Assembly: GCF_000745855.1 (NCBI RefSeq)
Contig: NZ_KN050766.1
Location: 490,568-554,567 of the forward strand
Length of the DNA: 64,000 nucleotides
Reading direction: 5' to 3'
Origin: Xenophilus azovorans DSM 13620
Lineage (GTDB): Bacteria; Pseudomonadota; Gammaproteobacteria; Burkholderiales; Burkholderiaceae_C
Positions within the stretch are counted from its first letter, which is position 1, and each line of letters starts with the position of its first letter. Below the pieces are notes generated by a model. That model searched no databases, was not told the DNA's origin, and was given only the letters and a program-made list of their open reading frames with translations. Of the stretch, positions 36,737 through 46,422 are shown piece after piece. Position numbers and translations under genes: made by a program.

Positions 36737-39700
36737 CTACCAGGCGACCTTCACGCCGGCCTGTGCGCCCCACGCGTGACCGCGGCTTCCGCCCAGCGCG
36801 CGGCGGTAGCTGGCCGAGCCGTACAGCGAGACGGCTTGCGTCAGCCGCGCATCCACGCCGGCCGTCAGCGCCAACGAGCGGCCGTGCACGCTGCTGTCGA
36901 AATTCACGCCGTGCAGGCCCGCCAGCGACGACACGGTGGTCGTGCTGCGGCCCTGGAATTCGTTGAGCAGGTCCAGCCGCGCCCAGGCCGCCAGCTTCGG
37001 CGTGGCGTAGCCCAGCTTCAGACCGGCGCGGCCGACCAGCGAGTCCACGTCGCCGTAGTTCACGCGGCCGGCCAGGTCTGCGCCGCCGCCCAGGTCGGCC
37101 TGCTGGCGGCGCACCTGCAGTTGCGGCTCCAGCGTCCAGGCACCGCCCAGGCTGAACGGCAGCCCGCCCTCGACCGACACGTCGTAGCCCGTACCCGAAC
37201 TCTTCACACCCGGCATGCGGGTGGAGGTGGCCTTCACGCCGTAGTGGCTGCCCTGGGCAACGAAATCCACGTAGCCGCCCTGCGCGCCCAGCAGCGTCCA
37301 GTACAGGCCCAGCGAGGTGACGTCCAGCTTGGCACTGCCCGCCGCGGTGCCGTTGAAGTGCCGCACGTCGCCGCTGGTCTGACCGGTGGCGAAGTACAGG
37401 CCGGCATGGGTGCGGCTGCCGTCCTCATTGCGGCCCTGGTAGAAGTCGCCGCCGAGCTGCAGCGCGGCGGTCTTGTGGTCGTAGGCGGGGCCGCTGCGGC
37501 CGTAGACGCCCAGCGCATCGCCCTTGCGCTTGCCGTTGCTGCCGATCAGGCGAACCCACAGGCGCGCAGGCCGGCTGTCCTCGCCGGCGGCGGCATAGCC
37601 GGCCGCGCCCATGCGCTCGTGGAAGCTGTCCATCGTCGCAGCGCTGTGCAGCGCGGCCAGCGAGGGCACGGCGGCGTAGAGCGAGGTTTCCTGGCGGTAG
37701 TTGGGCAGGCTGACGGCCGGCGGCGTCACGGTGCCGGGGTCCGTGGGCGCGCCCGGATCGACCGGCGGCGTGGTGATCAGGTCGGAACTGAGGTACCAGC
37801 TCTGGTTGGCGCGGCGCACCAGCGAATAGTCGTACGCGCCGGCGCTCACCGGGCCGGCCAGCGAGAAGGCGCCGGTGCCGGTGGTGGCGCCGTTCTGCGC
37901 GTCGACCACCAGGATGCCGTTGCCGGTCGTTCGCGCACCGGTACCGCCGGTGTTGGTGATGCCCAGACGCGTGCTGCCGGTGGCGCTGCCGCCGTCGATC
38001 ACCAGCCGGTCGCTGGGCGAGCCGTCGTCGCCCAGCCAGGTGTTGAGGTTGATCTGCCCGCCCTGGCCGACGTAGTTGCCGACGGTGACGATCTTGTAGG
38101 TCCCTCCCACCGGCACGGTGTAGGTGACGGTGCCACTGTTGCTCAGGGAGGTGAGCACGGAGTCGCCGGTATTGGTCCACAGGCCGGCGTTGCTCAGGTC
38201 GATCTGCCCGCCTGCCGCCTGCACCGTGCCGTGGATCAGGCCCGTGTTGGTGGCGCCAAGGGTACCGGCCGTCGCACGGATGGCCTCCGGCGCACGCAAG
38301 GTACCGCTGTTGCTCAGGCTCAGGCTGCCGGGCGTCTGCGACAGCACGGCGGTCGAGCCGGCCAGCAGGCTGCCGCTGTTGTCGATGGCACCGCCCATCG
38401 CCACATTGCCGGAGACGTCCAGCGCCACCGCGGCGCTCTCGGCCACAAGGCCGGCGTTGGTGATGTCCAGGCTGCCCGCGCTGTGAGCGGAGATGCCTGT
38501 CGACTGCGCATCGATGCGCCCACTGTTGTCCAGCGCCAGCAGCGCCGACGGCGAATTCACAGCACCCCAAACACCCGTACCCACAGGCACCGCGGGGGTA
38601 CCAATTGTGCCGGCATTGACCAGCGACACGTTGCCCGCGCCGGCCGCCACGGCAGACATTCCCATGGCGAGCTTGCCCTGAGCGGCAATGCTGCCCTGGT
38701 TCTCCACCGTCAACGTACCGGACGGACCGCTGTGGGACATGGCGATGCCCGCCCCGCCGCCCAATGGACCGGCCGTGATGGCGCCGGTGTTGACAATGCG
38801 TGCATCACCCGCGATGTCGTGGCCCGCCATGCCGGTGCCCGCAATGGGAGAATTGAAAGTGATGGTGCCGCTGTTGGTGACGTCGGCGCCGCCGGCGGCG
38901 CCGTCGATCATGAGACCGCTGATGCTCAACCCACCCGCCACCAGTTCTCCCGCATTGGAAAAGGCGACCTTTCCTGCCGGACTGGACAGGTAGACGGGAT
39001 AGGCATTCATTCCCTGGACCTCGACGCGCGCGCCGGCCGCCACACTCCAGGTGGTCTGGTCGCCCGCCGATGCCGAGAGTTCCAGGCCGTGCGCCCTCTC
39101 CCCATGCGTCAGGATGCTGCTGCCCACTGGCACCACGACCGCGTTGGCCGTGTTGTAAACCGAGCGGATGCCGCTGCTGGCCTTGCCCTGCGTCTCGATG
39201 GACAGCGCGCCGTTCAGGTTGAGCGCCGTACCCTTCGCAACCGTGTTGACCAAGTCGATGCCCATCGAGTCGTCAGCAGCGGTATGGATGACGGTTTGTG
39301 CCAACGTGGCGGTGCCGCCGTCCAGCACCTGCACGCCATGGCTGCCACCTGCCGCCGTACTGATATCCAGGGCCCCGGTCGATTCCGCCGTGCCCTGTGT
39401 GACCCTGATGCCTCTGGCAGAGGTACCAGTGGTCTCGATGCTGCCGCCATGGAAGGTGACCCGGCCCGTCGATCCTCCCACCAGGATCCCGTTCGCAGCA
39501 CTGCCTGCCGTTTCGACTTTGAGTTCGGCCAGATTCATCTGGCCGTTGAGTGCGTAGGCGCCTTGCGCGTTCACGCCCTTCGTGGTGATGCTGACCAGGC
39601 CGTTGGCGTTGATCACGGAGGTGTTCGAGTTCACCTGAAGCCCCATGCCGATCGCGCTGCTAGCCGACCCTGCGGCATACAGCGTGGCGGTGTTCAGGTT

Positions 39701-40345
39701 GATCGTTCCTCCCTCGGCGGACACGGCGCGGTTGTTGGTGCCGGCCGGCCAGTTTGCATTGGTCATGTCGACCGTGGTGTGTCCCTGGATGTCCACCACA
39801 CCGCCGCCGCTGACCATGATGCCGCGGACGGCTGAACTGGCGTTGGGGTTGATGCCGCCATTGGCAGTCACGTGCAGGTCGCCCGCCACAAGAATCCGCG
39901 ATCCTGCACCCTGAGCATAGACACCATGCGAAAGGCTCTGGCCGTTGGTCGTGACACTGTTGGACGCCCCATTGAGAAAAACGCTGCCCCCATTGAGCGA
40001 GTGCACGCCATACTGGCCTGAAGCCCCGCCCACATATGTGCTTGTCATCGTCATGGATTCGTTGGCGGTCCATGAAGATGCCGCCCCCGAAGCCTGCATG
40101 ACCACCCCATTGACCGAAATCGAGTTCACGCCAGGCGCCAGGGTGCAAGCGCTGCCAGCATTGGCCGTAAAAGTCGCCCCGGGGGTGTCGGTGCATGCCG
40201 CCCAAGCCGCCGGTTGCGCCAACAAGCCGATGGTGCTCAACGCCACGGACGTGCCCATGGCGCGTCCACGGCAGCGCACGTGCTCGTGCACAGCCACCCA
40301 CGCGCCGACCGCCTCATTCCAGACGTTCCTATAGCTCCTATTCAC
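36737..40345 (-). CDS. Type V autotransporter with ESPR signal and beta-barrel
   Basis: Secreted or surface-displayed protein of 1202 residues. I set the start at GTG 40345, preceded by AGGAAGAGGGG, because it gives the extended signal peptide region (V)NRSYRNVWNEAVGAWVAVHE, followed by a hydrophobic signal ending AQPAAWAA. The passenger (about 55-900) is Ser/Thr/Gly/Ala-rich with many short repeated strands of the type 'xVxNxGxI', as in beta-helical passengers (for example LDNSGRIDAQSTG, VTNSGTITFNSP). A Pro/Asp linker (PPVDPGAPTDPG) precedes the autotransporter barrel (about 935-1202), which ends ..AGVKVAW with the final aromatic residue. No passenger enzyme motif seen. The passenger DNA is visibly less GC-rich than its neighbours. 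Confidence 0.9.
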   Translation of the reverse strand: MNRSYRNVWNEAVGAWVAVHEHVRCRGRAMGTSVALSTIGLLAQPAAWAACTDTPGATFTANAGSACTLAPGVNSISVNGVVMQASGAASSWTANESMTMTSTYVGGASGQYGVHSLNGGSVFLNGASNSVTTNGQSLSHGVYAQGAGSRILVAGDLHVTANGGINPNASSAVRGIMVSGGGVVDIQGHTTVDMTNANWPAGTNNRAVSAEGGTINLNTATLYAAGSASSAIGMGLQVNSNTSVINANGLVSITTKGVNAQGAYALNGQMNLAELKVETAGSAANGILVGGSTGRVTFHGGSIETTGTSARGIRVTQGTAESTGALDISTAAGGSHGVQVLDGGTATLAQTVIHTAADDSMGIDLVNTVAKGTALNLNGALSIETQGKASSGIRSVYNTANAVVVPVGSSILTHGERAHGLELSASAGDQTTWSVAAGARVEVQGMNAYPVYLSSPAGKVAFSNAGELVAGGLSISGLMIDGAAGGADVTNSGTITFNSPIAGTGMAGHDIAGDARIVNTGAITAGPLGGGAGIAMSHSGPSGTLTVENQGSIAAQGKLAMGMSAVAAGAGNVSLVNAGTIGTPAVPVGTGVWGAVNSPSALLALDNSGRIDAQSTGISAHSAGSLDITNAGLVAESAAVALDVSGNVAMGGAIDNSGSLLAGSTAVLSQTPGSLSLSNSGTLRAPEAIRATAGTLGATNTGLIHGTVQAAGGQIDLSNAGLWTNTGDSVLTSLSNSGTVTYTVPVGGTYKIVTVGNYVGQGGQINLNTWLGDDGSPSDRLVIDGGSATGSTRLGITNTGGTGARTTGNGILVVDAQNGATTGTGAFSLAGPVSAGAYDYSLVRRANQSWYLSSDLITTPPVDPGAPTDPGTVTPPAVSLPNYRQETSLYAAVPSLAALHSAATMDSFHERMGAAGYAAAGEDSRPARLWVRLIGSNGKRKGDALGVYGRSGPAYDHKTAALQLGGDFYQGRNEDGSRTHAGLYFATGQTSGDVRHFNGTAAGSAKLDVTSLGLYWTLLGAQGGYVDFVAQGSHYGVKATSTRMPGVKSSGTGYDVSVEGGLPFSLGGAWTLEPQLQVRRQQADLGGGADLAGRVNYGDVDSLVGRAGLKLGYATPKLAAWARLDLLNEFQGRSTTTVSSLAGLHGVNFDSSVHGRSLALTAGVDARLTQAVSLYGSASYRRALGGSRGHAWGAQAGVKVAW

Positions 40346-40562
40346 CCTCTGGCCCCTCTTCCTTACAGAATTTGACAGTCTATGGAGCAGCCCTCTGAGG
40401 ACGCCATGAAATAAGTCCTTCTTCTGATTTTTGCGACACCCTCCTCGCGCCGGATTGTTCGTGCCTCGTGAAAAACTGCCACCTCCAGCGCCGCAGCCCG
40501 CCTGACGCCATTCGGAGACAATCCGCCCTCCCGACGCGCCCCCTTTGCCTCCGGCACTGCCC

Positions 40563-41912
40563 ATGTCCACCGTCTTCAACTTCACCTTCGTCCCCTGGTT
40601 CCGCTCGGTGGCGCCCTACATCCACACGCACCGGGGCAAGACCTTCGTGGTGGCGGTGGCGGGCGAGGCGATCGCGGCCGGCAAGCTGCAGAGCCTGGCG
40701 CAGGACCTGGCGCTGATCCAGTCGATGGGCGTGAAGATCGTGCTGGTGCACGGCTTCCGGCCGCAGGTGAACGAGCAGCTGCGCGCCAAGGGCCATGCGG
40801 CGAAGTACTCGCACGGCATCCGCATCACGGACGAGGTGGCGCTGGACTGCGCGCAGGAAGCCGCCGGCCAGTTGCGCTACGAGATCGAGGCGGCCTTCAG
40901 CCAGGGCCTGCCCAACACGCCGATGGCCGGCTCCACGGTGCGCATGATCTCGGGCAACTTCATCACCGCCCGGCCGGTCGGGGTGATGGACGGGGTGGAC
41001 TTCCAGCATTCGGGCCTGGTGCGCAAGGTGGATGTGGTGGGCATCCGCCGCGCGCTGGACTTCGGCGCCATGGTGCTGATCTCGCCCTTCGGCTTCTCGC
41101 CCACCGGCGAGGCCTTCAACCTCACGATGGAAGAGGTGGCCACCAGCGTGGCCATCGCCGTGCAGGCCGACAAGCTGATCTTCCTGACGGAGATCCCCGG
41201 CATTGCCCTGGACGCCGGCCGCCCGGTGAGCGAGGACAACCCGATCGACACCGAGCTGCCGCTGGACGCCGCGAAGAAGCTGCTGGCCGACCTCTCGCCG
41301 CCGCAGCGGCCCACCGACACCGCGTTCTACCTGCAGCACTGCGTCAAGGCCTGCGAGGGCGGCGTGGAGCGCAGCCACATCCTGCCCTTCGCGGTCGATG
41401 GCTCGCTGCTGCTGGAGATCTACGTGCACGACGGCATCGGCACGATGGTGATCGACGAGAAGCTCGAATCCGTGCGCGAGGCCTCGGTGGACGACATCGG
41501 CGGCATCCTGCAGCTGATCGAGCCCTTCGAGCGCGACGGCACGCTGGTCAAGCGAAGCCGCACCGAGATCGAGCGCGACATCCACCAGTACACCGTGGTG
41601 GAGCACGACGGCGTGATCTTCGGCTGCGCCGCGCTGTACCCCTACCCCGAGGCCAGGACGGCCGAGATGGCGGCGCTGACCGTCTCGCCCCACTCGCAGG
41701 GCCAGGGCGACGGCGAGAAGCTGCTCAAGCGCATCGAGCACCGCGCCCGCGCCATGGGGCTGGACAGCATCTTCGTGCTGACCACGCGCACCATGCACTG
41801 GTTCATCAAGCGCGGCTTCCAGCAGGTCAACCCCGAGTGGCTGCCCGAGGCCCGCAAGAGCCGCTACAACTGGGACCGGCGCAGCCAGGTGCTGGTCAAG
41901 AAGCTGCACTGA
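40563..41912 (+). CDS. argA: Amino-acid N-acetyltransferase (N-acetylglutamate synthase)
   Basis: First step of arginine biosynthesis: acetylates glutamate using acetyl-CoA. 449 residues, like E. coli ArgA (443). The N-terminal amino-acid-kinase-like domain (about 15-290) includes IVLVHGFRPQVNEQLRAKG and ISPFGFSPTGEAFNLTMEEV; it binds the feedback inhibitor arginine in known enzymes. The C-terminal GNAT domain has LTVSPHSQGQGDGEKLLKRI (acetyl-CoA loop) and ends RSQVLVKKLH. ATG 40563 chosen; six upstream in-frame codons are possible. The 217 bp between it and the autotransporter start hold both divergent promoters; none stands out. Confidence 0.95.
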   Translation: MSTVFNFTFVPWFRSVAPYIHTHRGKTFVVAVAGEAIAAGKLQSLAQDLALIQSMGVKIVLVHGFRPQVNEQLRAKGHAAKYSHGIRITDEVALDCAQEAAGQLRYEIEAAFSQGLPNTPMAGSTVRMISGNFITARPVGVMDGVDFQHSGLVRKVDVVGIRRALDFGAMVLISPFGFSPTGEAFNLTMEEVATSVAIAVQADKLIFLTEIPGIALDAGRPVSEDNPIDTELPLDAAKKLLADLSPPQRPTDTAFYLQHCVKACEGGVERSHILPFAVDGSLLLEIYVHDGIGTMVIDEKLESVREASVDDIGGILQLIEPFERDGTLVKRSRTEIERDIHQYTVVEHDGVIFGCAALYPYPEARTAEMAALTVSPHSQGQGDGEKLLKRIEHRARAMGLDSIFVLTTRTMHWFIKRGFQQVNPEWLPEARKSRYNWDRRSQVLVKKLH

Positions 41913-41948
41913 CCGAGGCGCCGCCGCGGCGCGGCCGGAGACCCTGCC

Positions 41949-42584
41949 ATGACCATTGCCACTGCCCTGCTCTTCTGCATCGTCGCCCTGGCCGCCATCG
42001 CCACGCCGGGGCCGACGATGCTGCTGGCGCTGTCCAACGGCTCGCGCGTCGGCGTGCGGCGCGCGCTGCCGGGCATGGCCGGCGCGATGCTGTCGGACTT
42101 CGTGCTGGTCGGGGCGGTGGCGCTGGGGCTGGGCGCGCTGCTGGCGGCCTCGGAGTTCTGGTTCGGCGTGCTCAAGTGGGTGGGCGCCGCCTACCTGGCC
42201 TGGATCGGCCTGCGCATGCTGCGCTCGGCCGGCGGCATCGACGTGGCGGCGCTGCCGGCGGCGCAGCACGGCACGCCGGTGCAGATCTTCGGCAAGTCCT
42301 TCCTGGTGGCCGTGACCAACCCCAAGGGCTACCTGTTCTGCTCGGCGCTGCTGCCGCAGTTCATCGACCCGGCCGCGGCGCAGGCGCCGCAGTACCTGGT
42401 GTTGGCCTTCCTCTTCGCCGGGCTCGACCTGGCGATGATGCTGGTCTACGCCTTCGTCGGCGCGCGGGCGGTACGGCTGCTCAGGGGCCGCGCCATGCGC
42501 TGGCTCGACCGCACCTGCGGCGCGCTGCTGCTGGCGCTGGCCGGCTCGCTGGCCTTCTACCGGCGCGGCAGCGCCGCCGCCTGA
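41949..42584 (+). CDS. LysE/RhtB-family amino-acid exporter
   Basis: Inner-membrane efflux protein of 211 residues with six hydrophobic segments. It starts MTIATALLFCIVALAAIATP; the signature ATPGPTMLLALSNGSRVGVR is the conserved LysE/RhtB N-terminal motif, and FLVAVTNPKGYLFCSALLPQF is the second family motif. Typical members export lysine, homoserine, threonine or similar compounds. It lies 36 bp after argA, so it may share that transcript; export of an amino acid linked to arginine metabolism is possible but not shown. Confidence 0.9.
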   Translation: MTIATALLFCIVALAAIATPGPTMLLALSNGSRVGVRRALPGMAGAMLSDFVLVGAVALGLGALLAASEFWFGVLKWVGAAYLAWIGLRMLRSAGGIDVAALPAAQHGTPVQIFGKSFLVAVTNPKGYLFCSALLPQFIDPAAAQAPQYLVLAFLFAGLDLAMMLVYAFVGARAVRLLRGRAMRWLDRTCGALLLALAGSLAFYRRGSAAA

Positions 42585-42673
42585 GCGCCTCGGCCGACTG
42601 GTCGATTCCCCGCGGCCGGCTGGCTCCGCACAATCGCAGCGTTCATCACCGCCTGCGACCGGAGGAGCGTGCC

Positions 42674-43024
42674 ATGTGGCCCTGGATGTGGTTCTTCTTC
42701 TACGCCCCCACTTACCGCTGGCCGGCCGGCGGCGACTGGACGCAGACCGTGCAGACCGACACCGCCACCACCCTGGCCTCCGGCAACCCCGCGCTGGAGC
42801 GGCTGATCGACGCGCACGTCGCCAGCTACGGCCGCCAGATCGGCTGGCTCGGCGAGGTGCTGCTGGGCCAGCAACCCGATGCCAGCGCGCAAGAGCGTGA
42901 GCGCGGCGCCGACGCGCTGCGCAAGCTGCGCCAGACCGGGCGGACGATCGAGGCGCTGAAGGCGCAGGCCGAGGCGCTGGCGTCAGCCCCGGCACCGAAG
43001 GCGGCCCGCCGCATCGGCCGCTGA
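42674..43024 (+). CDS. Hypothetical protein, W-rich N-terminus and helical tail
   Basis: 116 residues starting MWPWMWFFFYAPTYRWPAGG after a strong GGAGGAG ribosome site. The aromatic start resembles a short membrane-associated segment. The rest is soluble, polar and helical (ALERLIDAHVASYGRQIGWL, then EALKAQAEALAS). No family recognised. It sits between the LysE exporter and dapC, all rightward, with 77-89 bp gaps on either side. Confidence 0.65.
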   Translation: MWPWMWFFFYAPTYRWPAGGDWTQTVQTDTATTLASGNPALERLIDAHVASYGRQIGWLGEVLLGQQPDASAQERERGADALRKLRQTGRTIEALKAQAEALASAPAPKAARRIGR

Positions 43025-43101
43025 CGCGGCGCTCGGCCGCCGGCCTGGATGGGCCTGCAACACGGCGCCACACCCCGGGCGCTCACGGATAATCCGGCCC
43101 C

Positions 43102-44313
43102 ATGAATCCCCTGCTCGCCAAGCTGCAGCCCTACCCCTTCGAACGGCTTCGGCAGCTCTTCGCCGGCGTCCAGCCCGATCCGGCCCACACGCCCATCAGC
43201 CTGGGCATCGGCGAGCCGCGCCACCCCACCCCGCCCTTCATCAAGGACGCCCTGGTCGAGGGCCTGGGCGCGCTGGCCATCTACCCCGCCACCGCCGGCG
43301 ACCTGAAGCTGCGCCAGGCCTTCACGGGCTGGCTCAAGCGCCGCTATGCGCTGGAAGTGGACCCGGCCACGCAGGTGCTGCCCGTCAACGGCTCGCGCGA
43401 GGCGCTGTTCGCCCTGGCGCAGACGGTGGTGGACGCCACGCGCTCGCCGGCGCCGGTGGTCATCTCGCCCAATCCCTTCTATCAGATCTACGAAGGTGCG
43501 GCCCTGCTGGCGGGCGCCGACACCTGGTACGCGCCCAGCGATCCGGCGCGCAACTTCGCGGTCGACTGGGACAGCGTGCCGGCCGAGGTGTGGGCGCGCA
43601 CGCAACTGGTCTACGTCTGCTCGCCCGGCAACCCCACCGGCGCCGTGATGCCGCTCGCCGAATGGGAGAAGCTGTTCGCGCTGAGCGACCGTCATGGCTT
43701 CGTCATCGCCTCCGACGAGTGCTACAGCGAGATCTACTTCCGCGACGAACCGCCGCTGGGCGGCCTGGAGGCAGCCGCGAAGCTGGGCCGCGGCGACTTC
43801 CGCAACCTGATCGCGCTCACCTCGCTGTCCAAGCGCAGCAACGTGCCGGGCCTGCGCAGCGGCTTCGTGGCGGGCGACGCGGCCATCGTCAGGCAGTTCC
43901 TGCTCTACCGCACCTACCACGGCAGCGCCATGAGCGGCGCGGTGGCGGCGGCCAGCATCGCGGCCTGGGGCGACGAATCGCACGTGGTCGACAACCGCAT
44001 GCAGTACCGCACCAAGTTCGCGGCCGTCACGCCGATGCTGGAAGCGGTGCTGGACGTGCGCCTGCCCGACGCCAGCTTCTACCTGTGGGCGGGCATCCCG
44101 CCGGGCTGGAACGGCGACGACGCGGCCTTCGCCCGCGCCCTGTACGCTCAATACAATGTGACGGTGCTGCCCGGCAGCTACCTCGCGCGCGAGTCGCAGG
44201 GCGCCAATCCCGGCCGGGGCCGCATCCGCATGGCCCTCGTGGCCGACACGCCCGAATGCACCGAGGCCGCGCGCCGCATCGTCGACTTCACGCGCCGCCA
44301 CCCGGGCGCCTGA
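43102..44313 (+). CDS. dapC: Succinyldiaminopimelate transaminase
   Basis: PLP aminotransferase for the succinylase branch of lysine and meso-diaminopimelate synthesis, 403 residues. DapC-type motifs: [20 protein letters not shown] near the start, [49 protein letters not shown], and the lysine in [18 protein letters not shown]. Followed by dapD after 34 bp, with pilU and dapE beyond, which supports this specificity over general aspartate-type aminotransferases. Confidence 0.94.
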   Translation: MNPLLAKLQPYPFERLRQLFAGVQPDPAHTPISLGIGEPRHPTPPFIKDALVEGLGALAIYPATAGDLKLRQAFTGWLKRRYALEVDPATQVLPVNGSREALFALAQTVVDATRSPAPVVISPNPFYQIYEGAALLAGADTWYAPSDPARNFAVDWDSVPAEVWARTQLVYVCSPGNPTGAVMPLAEWEKLFALSDRHGFVIASDECYSEIYFRDEPPLGGLEAAAKLGRGDFRNLIALTSLSKRSNVPGLRSGFVAGDAAIVRQFLLYRTYHGSAMSGAVAAASIAAWGDESHVVDNRMQYRTKFAAVTPMLEAVLDVRLPDASFYLWAGIPPGWNGDDAAFARALYAQYNVTVLPGSYLARESQGANPGRGRIRMALVADTPECTEAARRIVDFTRRHPGA

Positions 44314-44347
44314 TCCCTCCACCCTTTTCGATCCGACCGACCCTTCC

Positions 44348-45181
44348 ATGAGCCAGCAACTGCAACAGATCATCGACGCCGCGTGGGAAGACCGCGCCAA
44401 CCTCTCGCCCACCCAGGCGCCCAAGGAGGTGGCCGACGCCGTCGAGCACGTCATCGCCGAGCTGAACAACGGCCACCTGCGCGTCGCCACGCGCGAAGGC
44501 GTCGGCCAGTGGACGGTGCACCAGTGGGTCAAGAAGGCAGTGCTGCTGTCCTTCCGCCTGAAGGACAACGAGCAGATCCAGGCCGGCTCGCTGGGCTTCT
44601 ACGACAAGGTGCCGACCAAGTTCTCGCACCTGTCGGCCAACGAGCTGCGCGACTCCGGCGTGCGCATCGTGCCGCCGGCGATAGCGCGCCGCGGCAGCTT
44701 CGTCGCCAAGGGCGCGATCCTGATGCCCAGCTACGTGAACATCGGCGCCTACGTCGGCGAAGGCACCATGGTCGACACCTGGGCCACCGTCGGTTCCTGC
44801 GCGCAGGTCGGCGCCAACGTACACCTGTCGGGCGGCGTGGGCCTGGGCGGCGTGCTGGAGCCGCTGCAGGCCAACCCGACCATCATCGAGGACAACTGCT
44901 TCATCGGCGCCCGCTCCGAGGTGGTCGAGGGCGTGATCGTGGAAGAGAACTCGGTGCTGGGCATGGGCGTGTACATCGGCCAGAGCACGCCGATCTTCAA
45001 CCGCGACACCGGCGAGATCAGCTACGGCCGCGTGCCGGCCGGCAGCGTGGTCATCAGCGGCAACCTGCCCAAGAAGACCAAGGCGGGGCAGGACTATTCC
45101 ACCTACGCCGCCATCATCGTCAAGACGGTCGACGCGCAGACGCGCTCCAAGACCAGCCTGAACGACCTGCTGCGAGACTGA
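44348..45181 (+). CDS. dapD: Tetrahydrodipicolinate N-succinyltransferase
   Basis: Transfers succinyl from succinyl-CoA to tetrahydrodipicolinate; 277 residues, a trimer with left-handed beta-helix. Hexapeptide repeats run from about 105 to 220 ([60 protein letters not shown]). N-terminal helical domain and C-terminal tail are of normal length. Central gene of the dap cluster. Confidence 0.97.
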   Translation: MSQQLQQIIDAAWEDRANLSPTQAPKEVADAVEHVIAELNNGHLRVATREGVGQWTVHQWVKKAVLLSFRLKDNEQIQAGSLGFYDKVPTKFSHLSANELRDSGVRIVPPAIARRGSFVAKGAILMPSYVNIGAYVGEGTMVDTWATVGSCAQVGANVHLSGGVGLGGVLEPLQANPTIIEDNCFIGARSEVVEGVIVEENSVLGMGVYIGQSTPIFNRDTGEISYGRVPAGSVVISGNLPKKTKAGQDYSTYAAIIVKTVDAQTRSKTSLNDLLRD

Positions 45182-45247
45182 CCCCGCCGCGAGGCCGCCC
45201 CCGGGCGGCCTCGCCGCTTGCAACGATCACAACACCTGGAGGGCTCG

Positions 45248-46405
45248 ATGGGAACGATGGACCGCATTCTTCGTCTGATGGCCGAACGCAAGGCCTCCGA
45301 CGTGTACCTCACGGCCAATGCGCCGGCGCAGATCCGCATCAACGGCCAGTGCCTGCCCATCAACCCGCAGGTGCTGCCGCCCGAGGCGCCGCTGGAGCTG
45401 CTGCGCGAGATCGTCACGCCCGAGCGCATCGCGGAACTGGAGCGCACCGGCGAGCTGAACACCGCCGTCGCGCGCGAGGGCGTCGGCAACTTCCGCATCA
45501 GCGCCATGCGCCAGCGCGGGAGCTGCGCGGTGGTGATCCGCTACATCGCCAACCTCATCCCGGCCTTCGAGGACCTGAACCTGCCCGAGGTGCTCAAGCA
45601 GCTCGTCATGGAAAAGCGCGGGCTGATCCTGATGGTCGGCGCGACCGGCGCGGGCAAGACCACCACGCTGGCCTCGATGCTGGACTACCGCAACGAGCAC
45701 GCCTCCGGCCACATCCTGACGGTGGAAGAACCGATCGAGTTCACCTACGTCAACAAGAAGTCGATCATCAACCAGCGCGACGTGGGCACCGACACGCAGT
45801 CGCTGTCGATCGCACTGAAGAACGCGCTGCGCCAGGCGCCGGACGTGATCCAGATCGGCGAGATCCGCGACCGCGAGACCATGACGGCCGCCATCGCCTA
45901 CGCCCAGTCCGGGCACCTGTGCCTGGCCACGCTGCACGCCAACAACGCCTACCGGGCGCTCAACCGCATCCTGTCCTTCTACCCGGTGGAGGTGCGCCCC
46001 ACCCTGCTGGGCGACCTGGCCGGCGCGCTGCGAGCCATCGTGGCGCAGCGCCTGCTGCGCACGCCGCGCGGCTCGCGCCTGCCGGCGGTGGAGGTGATGC
46101 TCAACACCGCGCTGGTGGCCGAGATGATCGAGAAGAGCGACTTCTCCGGCGTCAAGGAGGCGATGAACAACTCCATGGCCGAGGGCTCGCAGACCTTCGA
46201 GGAGGCCATCGCCAAGCTCATCCTCGACGGCCGCATCGAGCGCGAGGAAGGCATGGCCCATGCCGACTCGCCCACCAACCTGATGTGGCGCCTGCAGAAC
46301 CACAACGCCACCCAGCCGAAGCCGGAGGCTGAGCGCAAGCTGCTCGACCAGGTCGAGGCGCCCACCTTCACGGAGATCACCCTGGACGTGCACCACCAGG
46401 GCTGA
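45248..46405 (+). CDS. pilU: Type IV pilus twitching ATPase, PilU-like
   Basis: Secretion-type hexameric ATPase assisting pilus retraction, 385 residues from ATG 45248, preceded by GGAGG. The PAS-like N-domain begins [20 protein letters not shown]. Walker A GATGAGKT is at 131-138, then the Asp box ([10 protein letters not shown]), Walker B (QIGEIRD) and the His box ([13 protein letters not shown]). The C-terminal tail is longer than in PilT and ends ITLDVHHQG, as in PilU. It has no pil neighbours but lies inside the dap cluster (dapD-pilU-dapE), 66 bp after dapD and 17 bp before dapE. Confidence 0.88.
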   Translation: MGTMDRILRLMAERKASDVYLTANAPAQIRINGQCLPINPQVLPPEAPLELLREIVTPERIAELERTGELNTAVAREGVGNFRISAMRQRGSCAVVIRYIANLIPAFEDLNLPEVLKQLVMEKRGLILMVGATGAGKTTTLASMLDYRNEHASGHILTVEEPIEFTYVNKKSIINQRDVGTDTQSLSIALKNALRQAPDVIQIGEIRDRETMTAAIAYAQSGHLCLATLHANNAYRALNRILSFYPVEVRPTLLGDLAGALRAIVAQRLLRTPRGSRLPAVEVMLNTALVAEMIEKSDFSGVKEAMNNSMAEGSQTFEEAIAKLILDGRIEREEGMAHADSPTNLMWRLQNHNATQPKPEAERKLLDQVEAPTFTEITLDVHHQG

Positions 46406-46422
46406 CCACCGCGCCTTCCTCG

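Noticed and set aside
36776..39835. Long plus-strand open frame antisense to the autotransporter
   Set aside because: Low-complexity His/Arg/Gly translation and no start signals; the minus strand has ESPR, passenger and barrel.
38100..40300. Short recurring motifs in the autotransporter gene, considered as a CRISPR or tandem array
   Set aside because: They are degenerate coding repeats of a beta-helix with irregular spacing, not identical direct repeats with unique spacers.
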